Below, piece after piece: positions 16,059-24,951 of a stretch of 64,000 nt of DNA. Position numbers and translations under genes: made by a program. This stretch comes from Chryseosolibacter sp964493505 (GTDB lineage: Bacteria > Bacteroidota > Bacteroidia > Cytophagales > Cyclobacteriaceae). The stretch lies in contig CAZBNP010000002.1 of assembly GCA_964493505.1 (NCBI GenBank), forward strand, positions 310,001 through 374,000, written 5' to 3'. The notes under the pieces were generated by a model that saw only the letters and a list, made by a program, of their open reading frames with translations, searched no databases and was not told the DNA's origin. The number at the start of each line of letters is the position of its first letter. The stretch's first letter is position 1.

Positions 16059-17063
16059 ATGCGGACAACTTACCTTTCATCTATACTCCTCGTTCTTCTG
16101 GTTATCTCCTGTGAACTTCCGCCACGAAGAGGAGAAGTACAGCAGGTGGTGACAGAGAGTTTTATGGAGCGAGAAGGTCCTGACGAGTACGTGATGGTCA
16201 CTACGGCTGTAACCATGCCTATGTACGTGAACCACGATCAGGCGGCATTTATCAAATGGGGGAAAGAAAGAAATGTAAAAGTGTCTATCCTCGGGCCGGC
16301 AGACTGGGATGTCCCTTCGCAAATCAACACACTTGAAGAAGTGATCGGCACCAGGCCGAGTGGCCTGCTCATCAATGGCACGGACCCCGCTATCGCCGCG
16401 GCGATCAACAAGGCCGTCGCGGCGGGTATCCCGACCGTAGTGTACGATTCGGACATTCCCAACGCGAATCATCATGCGTTTCTCGGTACCGACTGGTATG
16501 AGATCGGAAGAATGCAGGGAGAAGAAATGGTGAAGCTGATCAATGGAAAAGGGAAAATCGCCTATATGGGAATACTGGGGCTGATGAATATGGAAGCGGG
16601 GTTCCAGGGGCTTCTCGATGTTTTCAAAGACTATCCCGGAATTCGGGTTGTCGGGAAGTTCGACGACAAAGCCAATGTTGAAGAAGCTGCCAGGATCACT
16701 TCGGACGTGATCGCAGCACATCCCGACCTGGCGGGCGTCTGTGGCTTTGACTCAAACAGCGGACCCGGTATCGCACTCGCAGTAAAGGAGGCCGGTAAAG
16801 CAGGTGAGATCAAGATCACGACGGTCGACTGGGAGCCTGAACACCTGGCGCTCGTAAAAGACGGGACGATCCAAATGCTCGCCGGACAAAAAAGAGAGCT
16901 GTTTACCTGGTACGGGGCGCAGTTCCTTTATGATATGGTCCATCAAACCAACAAACTCTCAGGCAACGATCGCAGCGCAGGCATCACAAACATCCCTTCT
17001 AAGATCAACACAGGACTTCTTCGCATTGACGCCGGTAACGTGGATCTCTTTATCGGCCGATAG
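16059..17063 (+). CDS. Sugar ABC transporter substrate-binding lipoprotein
   Basis: 334 aa, Periplasmic_binding_4 (RbsB-like) family. A signal peptide ends in a lipobox LLVISC (Cys near residue 18), so it is membrane-anchored, which is unusual for a Gram-negative sugar-binding protein. The two lobes show the family order: first lobe with QINTLEEVIGTRPSGLLING, hinge segment AYMGILGLMNMEAGFQGL, and LAGVCGFDSNSGPGIALAVK in the second lobe, with the usual Asp/Asn ligand pattern. It is the last gene of the operon. The heptad repeat element B begins 23 bp downstream. The ligand is likely a monosaccharide or sugar acid released from plant glycan (inference). Confidence 0.93.
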   Translation: MRTTYLSSILLVLLVISCELPPRRGEVQQVVTESFMEREGPDEYVMVTTAVTMPMYVNHDQAAFIKWGKERNVKVSILGPADWDVPSQINTLEEVIGTRPSGLLINGTDPAIAAAINKAVAAGIPTVVYDSDIPNANHHAFLGTDWYEIGRMQGEEMVKLINGKGKIAYMGILGLMNMEAGFQGLLDVFKDYPGIRVVGKFDDKANVEEAARITSDVIAAHPDLAGVCGFDSNSGPGIALAVKEAGKAGEIKITTVDWEPEHLALVKDGTIQMLAGQKRELFTWYGAQFLYDMVHQTNKLSGNDRSAGITNIPSKINTGLLRIDAGNVDLFIGR

Positions 17064-17086
17064 ATCCAGGTGTAGAGTTCCGGGTT

Positions 17087-17220
17087 GGTTTCGGGTTCTG
17101 GGCTTGGAGGTTACCATAGAAATTATGAGTTCCCACATTGCCCTTTGCCCTTTGCCCTTTGCCTTTTGCCATTTGCCATTTGCCCTTTGCCATTTGCCTA
17201 TTGCCATTTGCCTATTGCCG
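17087..17220. repeat. Heptanucleotide array (12 units) with conserved flank, inverse copy
   Basis: 17137-17220 holds 12 tandem units of TTTGCCC type (variants TTTGCCA, TTTGCCT, ATTGCCC). On its left is ATTATGAGTTCCCACATTG and, about 25 bp further, GGTTTCGGGTTC at 17087-17098. Reverse-complemented, the order, spacing and flank sequence match the element at 9717-9849. It lies between the end of the ABC operon and the sulfur-oxidation gene. To its right follows TGTCAATTTTGTCAACTG, another simple repeated motif. Confidence 0.87.
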
Positions 17221-17269
17221 GCAGGCTGTCAATTTTGTCAACTGTCAACTAAAAATAAAATGGTTACAT

Positions 17270-17277
17270 TATCTTTG
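17270..17277 (+). promoter_or_regulatory. Possible -7 promoter box (TATCTTTG)
   Basis: TATCTTTG fits the Bacteroidota housekeeping -7 consensus TAnnTTTG exactly and lies 89 bp upstream of the ATG at 17367. No TTTG -33 box is found at the usual 19-21 bp spacing, so the call rests on the -7 box alone. Confidence 0.4.
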
Positions 17278-17366
17278 CAATCACAGAATTCTTTCGCCGG
17301 GAATGGTGTTTGGCTACTAAAACAGAAGAAATCCTGCTTTCAGTTCTAATTAAACCCCATACTACT

Positions 17367-18779
17367 ATGTACTTTCAACACGTCTATGAGGAAAGCCTGG
17401 CTCAATCCAGTTACTTTATCGGATGTCAGAAATCCGGCGTCGCGCTGGTGATCGATCCCAAACGAGACGTAGATACTTATATCGAAATTGCAAAGCAGAA
17501 CAACATGCGGATCACGCATATCGCCGAAACACACATCCACGCCGACTTCCTCTGCGGCTCGCGGGAACTGGCTGCGCTTACGGGTGCCGGTTTGTTCTTA
17601 TCTGGTGAAGGCGGGCCGGACTGGCAATATGAGTTTTCACATACAGGCCTGAAGGACGGCGATGAATTTATGGTTGGCAATCTCAGGATCGACGTCATGC
17701 ACACGCCGGGCCATACGCCTGAAAGTTTGTCTTTTTTATTGACGGATCTACCCGCGTCCGACAAACCCACGATGGTCTTCACGGGAGATTTTGTTTTCGT
17801 AGGCGACATCGGGCGGCCTGACTTGCTGGAGAAAGCAGCTGGTATAGTCGGCACACAAGACGTCGGCGTCAGGCAAATGTATAAATCGCTCCGGCGCTTC
17901 GCCGCATTGCCAGACTACGTTCAGGTGTGGCCGGGGCATGGCGCCGGATCAGCCTGCGGCAAGGAACTGGGGGCCGTACCGAGTTCGACCGTGGGATACG
18001 AGAAGATCAGGAACTGGGCGTTTCAATACCACGACGATGAAGCCGGCTTTGGCAGATACCTGCTTGAAAATCAGCCAGAACCTCCGAGGTACTTCGCCAT
18101 GATGAAGAAACTGAACAAAATCGACAGGCCTCTGCTGACAGAAGTCCCCAGACTCAACCGGCTGTCGAATGAAGAATTCACCAAAGCGCTGAAAAAAGGT
18201 GTAAAGGTTGTTGACACAAGACCGAAGGACGACTTCGCGAAAGGCTTCATTCCGGGAACGTTGAACATCCAGGCCAACAATTCATTTTCAACCTGGATGG
18301 GATGGCTCGTTTCGTACGAAGAACCCTTCATCGTCATCGCAGAAGAATCAAAGCTCGACAACCTCACGCGTCAGCTTATGCGTATCGGTCTCGACAACAT
18401 CGGGGGCTACGTTCCGGGCGTTGACGGGTGGGCCACCGGCGGCGGAGAATTGAAAAAGGTCGAATTCGTGTCGACGGACGAGCTCAAGAACATTCTACAA
18501 ACCAATCATACGCAAATTGTTGATCTGCGGGGGGCTTCCGAGTACAAGTCGGGCCATATCGAGGGCACGGAGAATATCTTCGTCGGCACGCTTGAACAAA
18601 ATCTCGACAAAGTGAAGAAAGATCAGCCGGTAGTTATTCACTGTCAGGCGGGAGATCGCGCCAGTATTGGCTATTCCCTCCTCGCAAAGCATGGCTTCAA
18701 CAACGTCAGCAACTACTCAGGCGGAATGAATGACTGGTCAAAATCCGGCAACCGGGTAGTCGCAGAGACCAACAATTGA
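17367..18779 (+). CDS. Metallo-beta-lactamase fold persulfide dioxygenase-like protein with two rhodanese domains
   Basis: 470 aa from the ATG at 17367; the frame is open further upstream to a TTG at 17310, but MYFQHVYEESLAQSSYFIG is the usual family start. Residues 1-240 form an ETHE1-like MBL domain with iron ligands expected in THIHADFLCG, MHTPGHTPESL and FTGDFVFVGDIGRPD. Two rhodanese domains follow: the first (VVDTRPKDDFAKGFIPGT) lacks the active cysteine; the second has it in VVIHCQAGDRASIGYS. By family it oxidises glutathione- or low-molecular-weight persulfide to sulfite and moves sulfane sulfur. It is monocistronic, cytoplasmic, and convergent with the sulfatase gene. A link to the sulfate released by the sulfatases is not indicated. 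Confidence 0.92.
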   Translation: MYFQHVYEESLAQSSYFIGCQKSGVALVIDPKRDVDTYIEIAKQNNMRITHIAETHIHADFLCGSRELAALTGAGLFLSGEGGPDWQYEFSHTGLKDGDEFMVGNLRIDVMHTPGHTPESLSFLLTDLPASDKPTMVFTGDFVFVGDIGRPDLLEKAAGIVGTQDVGVRQMYKSLRRFAALPDYVQVWPGHGAGSACGKELGAVPSSTVGYEKIRNWAFQYHDDEAGFGRYLLENQPEPPRYFAMMKKLNKIDRPLLTEVPRLNRLSNEEFTKALKKGVKVVDTRPKDDFAKGFIPGTLNIQANNSFSTWMGWLVSYEEPFIVIAEESKLDNLTRQLMRIGLDNIGGYVPGVDGWATGGGELKKVEFVSTDELKNILQTNHTQIVDLRGASEYKSGHIEGTENIFVGTLEQNLDKVKKDQPVVIHCQAGDRASIGYSLLAKHGFNNVSNYSGGMNDWSKSGNRVVAETNN

Positions 18780-18815
18780 CAATTGGTCCCTGCGGCCTTC
18801 CCCTCATTACCTATT

Positions 18816-20510
18816 TTATCTTTTATTCACCAGTTCCTTAATCGCTGAATACTCCGTCAGCCGATTATCATGATCCCATACCCGCGCTTTCCAATAGTAT
18901 TTCCGCCCGGAAATCAACGACTTGCCTTCGTGCTGAATTCCGGCAGACTGTTCGCTTCGGACTTGCTGACTGTTCCAAACATCTCCAATATTGAGATCGA
19001 TATTTTGTTTCGAAGAGGACACTAATATTTGATAACCTTTCTGACTTTCAGCATCTACCGGAATCGCCCACGAATACTCCGGCCCATCCCCGGTAAAATC
19101 GGTACGCAGCATCGTCGGAGCCGCGCGCGAGTATTTTGCTATATAGTCGTCGCATTTTTCTCTTAACGTCTTAAGTACCTTCCTGTATGCACGCTGGTCT
19201 GCCAGGTTGTTGTGCTCCAGCGGATCCTTCGTCAAATCATATAATTCTTCGATCGACTTATCATTGATATAACGGAAATACTTCCACGTGGCTGTCCGCA
19301 CGCCTTCGCTGGGAGGAATGCTCACCATCTCCCAGAGATGCTCGAGGAAAATCGTGTCTCTGTCAAAATTCTTTGTCGTTTTCTCCACGAGAGGGACAAG
19401 TGCCTTGCCCTGCCACCGCGCGGGTGGCTGCAGCCCGGCATACTGAAGAATGGTAGGCGGAACATCAATATTGAGCACCATTTCTGAAACTGTGCCGCCT
19501 GATCCCTGTCGGGGATCGTAGATCACAAGCGGAACCCTGACAGAGTTGTCGTACATCAACCACTTATCCGCGATCTGCCTGTCGCCGAGAAAGTATCCGT
19601 TGTCGGCCATGTAGATTATGATGGTATTCTTGTCGAGTCCGTTTTTCTTTAACTCCTGACGTATGCGCCCTACCTCCCGGTCTATGCCGGATATCATCCG
19701 GTAGTAGCCCTTGATACTGCGGTCGTATTTCTCCGGTGTATCGAACCGCCACGTCCATCGCAGACGATTAAAACCTTCTTTCACCATGGAAGGGAGCGCA
19801 TCGAAGTATGGTTGCTCGGCTGATCGCGGGTCTTCGAAAGCAATGTCGGCATAGAGATCGTCATCTTCCGGATCCCAGAAATATTGTTCTTCGGCAGGGT
19901 CGTGTCCATGCGGGGCGCTGAAGTTTACCGAAAGGCAGAACGGCCGGTCGCGGGGAGCCAACTCGATGAATTCAAGGGCACGCTCCCCTGTGTATCGCGT
20001 CAGGTGAACGGTGTCGCCGTTGAGCATTTGGTAGAAATAGCCGCGGCGGTCTTTGAACTTCGGATTCCTGTCGTAAATCTCATGGACATCGAACAAGTCG
20101 TCTGCCGGCACATTATTCACACCCAGTTTGCCAAAAAAGCCGGTATAGTAACCACTGTTTCTTATAACCCGGGGATACGACATCTCCATATCTTCGTCGC
20201 GGATGTTTGCGACCTGGAAGGTATAGCCGTGTGTCCGTTCGTGGAGTCCTGTCAGGATGCTCGCGCGGCTTGCCGCACAGATCGGTGTTGTTACAAATGC
20301 CTTGGTGAAGGTGACACCCGCTGCGGCGAGCTTATCGATTTCGGGAGTATGAATAATACTATTCCCTGCATACCCCACCGCATCCCATCGCTGATCGTCG
20401 GTGAGTACGAATACAATGTTGGGTCTTTCACCCCGCGACTGACCGTAAGCCGATGCCGCATTCAGTATGGAAAGGGATACGTATAACAAGGCAACAAAAA
20501 CGTTTTTCAT
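18816..20510 (-). CDS. Secreted S1 sulfatase with C-terminal GH78-type Ig-like domain
   Basis: 564 aa, signal peptide ending near ASAYGQ. The catalytic domain starts RPNIVFVLTDDQRWDAVGYA (metal-binding DD). The formylglycine site is CAASR in TTPICAASRASILTG, a variant of CxPxR with Ala in place of Pro, allowed in the S1 family. It needs a maturase encoded elsewhere. The last about 90 residues (from EYSWAIPVDAESQKGYQILV to RKYYWKARVWDHDNRLTEYS) resemble the N-terminal Ig/FN3-like domain of GH78 alpha-L-rhamnosidases, unusual on a sulfatase. The gene lies 29 bp behind the GH106-like rhamnosidase, so a sulfated rhamnoside is a reasonable substrate guess (inference). Last gene of locus 1. Confidence 0.9.
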   Translation of the reverse strand: MKNVFVALLYVSLSILNAASAYGQSRGERPNIVFVLTDDQRWDAVGYAGNSIIHTPEIDKLAAAGVTFTKAFVTTPICAASRASILTGLHERTHGYTFQVANIRDEDMEMSYPRVIRNSGYYTGFFGKLGVNNVPADDLFDVHEIYDRNPKFKDRRGYFYQMLNGDTVHLTRYTGERALEFIELAPRDRPFCLSVNFSAPHGHDPAEEQYFWDPEDDDLYADIAFEDPRSAEQPYFDALPSMVKEGFNRLRWTWRFDTPEKYDRSIKGYYRMISGIDREVGRIRQELKKNGLDKNTIIIYMADNGYFLGDRQIADKWLMYDNSVRVPLVIYDPRQGSGGTVSEMVLNIDVPPTILQYAGLQPPARWQGKALVPLVEKTTKNFDRDTIFLEHLWEMVSIPPSEGVRTATWKYFRYINDKSIEELYDLTKDPLEHNNLADQRAYRKVLKTLREKCDDYIAKYSRAAPTMLRTDFTGDGPEYSWAIPVDAESQKGYQILVSSSKQNIDLNIGDVWNSQQVRSEQSAGIQHEGKSLISGRKYYWKARVWDHDNRLTEYSAIKELVNKR

Positions 20511-20539
20511 TCTTTTTCACGTTAGTAATAAATTCTCAC

Positions 20540-23386
20540 TCAATTGGCGGATACAGCGTCACCCAACAGCACCACTTTCCCCTCGAGGCCTGTCGGAATA
20601 GTCTTAAATCCCGCCGTCCACTGCGCGGCGGTGGGATTATCCGAGAGAGTCCGCGCGTAATTGCTCAGCACTGTGGTATACCTGATCTCCAATTTATTCT
20701 CACCGTCCCTAAGCGCGTCGCCGATGTAGAACACGGGTTTTCCATACCAGTTCACACCAACGGGTGTTCCATTCACCAGCACCTCGGATATACCCCTGTT
20801 CAGTTTGCCCAACAAGATCCAGCGTTCGTCACCAGTTGCCTCAAAGGTTGTGGAATAAAGAACGGTACCTGCAAAAGAACTGAGTTGTGCGTCATCACCA
20901 GTACCGAAGTCGTCGAGTACGTCTAACTCCCTGCTGAAGGTATCACCGTTCATGTGTGTGAACTCCAGTTGCCACGGCGCTTCTATGGCAGCCACAGCTT
21001 TTCCCGGCATGTGTCGCGCCGGCGCTTCAGGAGCATCCGGTTTGTCTGCGTCAAGAACGAGCAACGCCGATTCCAATGGCTGCAGTACGAGGATGATCTC
21101 TCCGTTGGAAGAAGGAACACGGTAGCGGCTTCCATCTTCAGGATTCCAGCGATAAATTTTCCTGTTCCTGTCGTCGAAGCCGACTTCCAGGCCTATTGTG
21201 CTGTCGCGCCGTGTGTTGACAAAGAAATGAACATCGGTATCGCCGGATTTCTTGTGTATTTGAAACACACTCTTGTCGGGATTCTCAATACGAACATTCG
21301 GGACGTGTCCGATGCGGTCGAAGAGAGCCAATGTCCACGGCAACAGGTCCTTTTCGGCTGCGGGCCCTGGCAACGTGATTACCTGCGCGGGGAATTTTCC
21401 GCTCATGGTGGCGAATGACTCCCTGACGACGTCATCCGCACCTGACCTATCTTCCAACGACAAGGACTTCCCGGGCACTTTGTCGACCAGCACCAGTTTG
21501 CCTCCCGATTCGACAAAACGCGACAACGCGCGGGCTGTCTCCGGTTCAAGCGATGTTACGCTTGCGAGAATAATGGTTTCATAGGACGCCGGGCCATATC
21601 GCAGAACGCCGTCCGACATATCGGCATCGGCAATGATCGTTTCGCCGATGTAGTCGGATGAACTGCCGGCGTGGCTGATCGGCTCCCACAACCGGTAGCC
21701 ATACCAGGGTGTGAGGTGGAGCGGCGGTCGTACCAATCCGTATTTACTCCACACATCGCCCGTTGGGCCGAGGATCGCAATCTTCCTGACAGGCTGGGTT
21801 TTCTGAAACACATACGAGAGGCGTGCGTTGTAGTCGGTCCACTCTTTGAAGTATGGCCACCATGTGTTCTTTTCGTTAAAATATCCACCGTAACGAATCC
21901 AGCCGGGGAAGCCGGCTTCTTCCGGTGAGTAGTTGTAACCATGCAGAATGGTGTGATTGATACCCGTGATGAAGTTCATGTCATCATGCCGCTTGATCTC
22001 TTCCATCGACGTCTTAAAGACCCCGCGGGTATTGGTCATCGCTTCACAACTGACGATTGATCGCCCCGCGAGATGGCCGCCCGACGCGGCGAAAAGATTC
22101 CAGATCACATATCCGTGAGTCTGGTTCCAGGACCACTTGTCCGTATCCATATCCCTGCCAGACGAGTATAGCCAGTTGTTGCTCTCCGGGATATCCGGTA
22201 TCAGGTTGCCCTCCATGATCCCCATATTCCAGGGATGACCGTATGCCTGATAACGGGCTTTCACTCCGTTGGCGGTACAGAACTCCTGAAAGGTCTTAAC
22301 AAAATTATCCAGGTACACATTGACAAGCAGTTTGCTGAAGTCGTATCGCACGCGCGCGATTGTCTCACCGAAACCCGCATCAACACCCTGCAGGTCATCT
22401 TCCACATATCCGGTGTACGATTCAAAAAAAAGAAATGGCAGATAGGGTTCCAGGCTATAGCCGTATTCGGCAAGGAACTGCTCGTCCAGACCGTCAGTCC
22501 AGTTGGCGCCGGCGAGTTCGATGCTATCGCAAAAGAGAGCGCGAACCAATTCTTTAAGTGGCACGCCGGTATCTTCGGTGATCTTCTTCAGGCGGTCGAG
22601 GTACTCCCGGACGATCTTCTTGTCATAGTGGTTCATAACAGCGCCGGAAGCTCCCAGCGCGCCGTGCATAACCTTCCAATGCCCTTTCTGCAGAACACCG
22701 TACCGCAATTCAGCATCGCCCGGAACGATGTAGTCCAGCGCTTGCTTTCCGGCGAACAACGGCATCAGATCAATAATGTCAGCGGTATCTTTCGACCCAA
22801 CGGGTACGAGCGAGAGAAAAAAAACATCGTTGCTCAGCGCCTCTGTATCGGCGCCTCGTGTCAGCACCTCCAGCGCTTTTTTTATCAGGCTCTCGCTATT
22901 CTCGCGTATCGTTTCACCACCCTTGTACGAGATGTTATTTACAATAACGCGCTGGGTCGCTTTATCAGCACCGATAAACTCGCCACCGAAAGGCCATCCC
23001 GAACCCACAATGAGGTCGGGGATCATACCTCTCTCCTTCGCTTCCCGCGACGCCAGCACAACCATGTCGTTCCATTCCTTGCTAAGCCACTCCAGTGGTT
23101 TCGTGCCGATGTCATTGGCTGCTTCCGGCATCTCAATAGGGTTGATCTCCACCCCTCCTATTCCGGCTTCCTTCAATACATCGAGGTGTCTTACTATTTC
23201 CGGCGTGGTCAAGTGGCTACCATTCCACCACCACCTGACAAACGGTCGCGCTTCCGCGGGTGGGGTTACAAATCCCGCATATAAATCATCCTCGTCATTT
23301 AAGCGGTTATCACCGCAGGAAAAAGAACATGCTAACAGGAAACACAAAAAAACAGGAGAACATAATTTCAATAATAAATTCCTCAT
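20540..23386 (-). CDS. GH106-like alpha-L-rhamnosidase family lipoprotein
   Basis: 948 aa, with a lipoprotein-type leader (FLLACSFSC). The N-terminal catalytic TIM barrel has the family start PFVRWWWNGSHLTTPEIVRH, then LKEAGIGGVEINPIEMPEA and PDLIVGSGWPFGGEF, typical of GH106 and related proteins annotated as glycosyl hydrolases. The C-terminal half contains a glutamine-amidotransferase-like segment and beta-sandwich domains ending NKLEIRYTTVLSNYARTL. Known GH106 enzymes remove alpha-L-rhamnose from pectic rhamnogalacturonans; exact linkage is not predictable. It follows SusD by about 50 bp and precedes the sulfatase, as a typical PUL enzyme. Confidence 0.85.
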   Translation of the reverse strand: MRNLLLKLCSPVFLCFLLACSFSCGDNRLNDEDDLYAGFVTPPAEARPFVRWWWNGSHLTTPEIVRHLDVLKEAGIGGVEINPIEMPEAANDIGTKPLEWLSKEWNDMVVLASREAKERGMIPDLIVGSGWPFGGEFIGADKATQRVIVNNISYKGGETIRENSESLIKKALEVLTRGADTEALSNDVFFLSLVPVGSKDTADIIDLMPLFAGKQALDYIVPGDAELRYGVLQKGHWKVMHGALGASGAVMNHYDKKIVREYLDRLKKITEDTGVPLKELVRALFCDSIELAGANWTDGLDEQFLAEYGYSLEPYLPFLFFESYTGYVEDDLQGVDAGFGETIARVRYDFSKLLVNVYLDNFVKTFQEFCTANGVKARYQAYGHPWNMGIMEGNLIPDIPESNNWLYSSGRDMDTDKWSWNQTHGYVIWNLFAASGGHLAGRSIVSCEAMTNTRGVFKTSMEEIKRHDDMNFITGINHTILHGYNYSPEEAGFPGWIRYGGYFNEKNTWWPYFKEWTDYNARLSYVFQKTQPVRKIAILGPTGDVWSKYGLVRPPLHLTPWYGYRLWEPISHAGSSSDYIGETIIADADMSDGVLRYGPASYETIILASVTSLEPETARALSRFVESGGKLVLVDKVPGKSLSLEDRSGADDVVRESFATMSGKFPAQVITLPGPAAEKDLLPWTLALFDRIGHVPNVRIENPDKSVFQIHKKSGDTDVHFFVNTRRDSTIGLEVGFDDRNRKIYRWNPEDGSRYRVPSSNGEIILVLQPLESALLVLDADKPDAPEAPARHMPGKAVAAIEAPWQLEFTHMNGDTFSRELDVLDDFGTGDDAQLSSFAGTVLYSTTFEATGDERWILLGKLNRGISEVLVNGTPVGVNWYGKPVFYIGDALRDGENKLEIRYTTVLSNYARTLSDNPTAAQWTAGFKTIPTGLEGKVVLLGDAVSAN

Positions 23387-23439
23387 CAGGTTTGGCTATG
23401 GACTAAGTAGTAATGATTTTGTTTGGTCTGACTGCACGA

Positions 23440-24942
23440 TCAATCTCCGATCCCGTAACCCTCATTCTGCTTCAGGTTAGGATTGACATCGATTTCTGTC
23501 TGTGGTATTGGGAAGAAGCGATGCTTGGGCCATCGTACTACGACCCCGGGCTTGACTGCTTCAACACGTTCCTTCAGCGTGCCCCAGCGGACGAGATCGA
23601 ACCAACGCTGACCTTCCCCGTGAAACTCAACGTATCGCTCATCGCGTATGGCCCGCCGTAGTTGCTCCTTCGTCATGTTCCGGGGTAACTGACTGGCGTT
23701 TGAGCGCTCCCGTACCGGGTCAATTGCATCGTACACAACTTCAGCAGGACCGTTCGATTCATTGACCGCCTCGGCATACATCAGCAATACGTCTGCGTAG
23801 CGAATGAAGGGAAGGTTTGTATCATGATTGTTATAGCTAAAACGTCCCCAATAAGGATCCCGGTACTTCTGTGTATAAGGAAGTCCCTGTGTTGTCTCTT
23901 TCTGCGTTGAATCGATCAGCACCCCCTGCGAATCAAATATGTAGACGGTGTACCTTCCTCTGATCATGACCCCTCTGCGTTCGTCCTGCGGCTCGAGCAT
24001 ATCGTACAACTGCGGAACGATTGAGAGCGAATTCAGACCACGCTGGTTATAGGTATCGGGGTTTGGACTGAACTGGCTCTGGATGTGCCCGTTGAAAATG
24101 GAATTCGCCCTGAACTGATAGGAGAAAATATCTTCGGCACCTGCTTCGTTCACCGGCCAGAAAACTTCGCGATACGCATCTATCAACCCGTATCCTTCCG
24201 TCTCGATGACTTCCTTCAATTTATCAGCCGCCAGTTTGAAATATTCCGGATCATCGATCTCCGGCGTTGTCGCCATGGTCAGATAAACTTTTGCGAGCAG
24301 TGATCGGGCGGCCCCTCTCGTAGCACGTCCTTTCTCATCCGGGATCTCCTGCCAGCCGGGCAAACCAGCTTCCGCTTCGAGGAGATCGGAAACTATCTGT
24401 GCATAAATATCCGGTATGGCTGAACCGGAGGGAAACAGCGGGGCCTCCCCATAATTCGTCAGCAGCGGCACCGGTCCGAACACACGTACCTGGCCAAAGT
24501 AATACCAGGCGCGAAGGAATTTCGCTTCGGCCAGTATCCGGCGCGTAAACTCTTTGTCAGAAAAGTTCGCGGTGGCTTCGATAACCTGGTTCGCCCTCGA
24601 TATCCCACGCGTATGCGCGGTCCATACCCTGGCGGTTTCGGGATTGGTGGATGTGAAGATGTAATTTTCAAGCTCAAGGAGGGTGGTCGACGACTTCATT
24701 AGATTGAGATCATCAGCGGTCACGCCAAATGGTGAAATGTACTCCGTTCGTCGGTAAAGATTCAGACCTGCATTGTACACACCGTAAAGCGCCTCGGTAA
24801 TTCCTTGCTCGGTACTGAAAACTTCATCTGCGGAATAGAAATCCCCAGGCTTTTCCTCCAGGAAGTCGTCACATCCCGCGAGGGTAATAACCGCAAACAC
24901 GCACGCTGCTACTATCCAATATCGTTTGTGTCCCCTGATCAT
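23440..24942 (-). CDS. SusD/RagB-family outer-membrane nutrient-binding lipoprotein
   Basis: 500 aa; lipobox ending in AGC (VFAVITLAGCDDFLEEKPGD), followed by the standard SusD N-terminus with STEQGITEALYGVYNAG. The tetratricopeptide-like scaffold carries LAEAKFLRAWYYFGQVRVFG, and the C-terminal signature is RDERYVEFHGEGQRWFDLVR. It forms the surface lid on the SusC barrel encoded immediately upstream (9 bp gap), and binds the oligosaccharide to be imported. It belongs to locus 1, with sigma/FecR control. Confidence 0.96.
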   Translation of the reverse strand: MIRGHKRYWIVAACVFAVITLAGCDDFLEEKPGDFYSADEVFSTEQGITEALYGVYNAGLNLYRRTEYISPFGVTADDLNLMKSSTTLLELENYIFTSTNPETARVWTAHTRGISRANQVIEATANFSDKEFTRRILAEAKFLRAWYYFGQVRVFGPVPLLTNYGEAPLFPSGSAIPDIYAQIVSDLLEAEAGLPGWQEIPDEKGRATRGAARSLLAKVYLTMATTPEIDDPEYFKLAADKLKEVIETEGYGLIDAYREVFWPVNEAGAEDIFSYQFRANSIFNGHIQSQFSPNPDTYNQRGLNSLSIVPQLYDMLEPQDERRGVMIRGRYTVYIFDSQGVLIDSTQKETTQGLPYTQKYRDPYWGRFSYNNHDTNLPFIRYADVLLMYAEAVNESNGPAEVVYDAIDPVRERSNASQLPRNMTKEQLRRAIRDERYVEFHGEGQRWFDLVRWGTLKERVEAVKPGVVVRWPKHRFFPIPQTEIDVNPNLKQNEGYGIGD

Positions 24943-24951
24943 ATCAACCGT

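Noticed and set aside
17310..17366. TTG start at 17310 for the persulfide-dioxygenase-like gene
   Set aside because: The ATG at 17367 gives the usual family N-terminus (MYFQHVYEESLAQ); the added 19 residues have no match.
22235..23284. Long + strand open frame (349 codons) opposite the GH106-like gene
   Set aside because: It is a shadow of the GH106-like coding sequence, with no ribosome-binding or family features.
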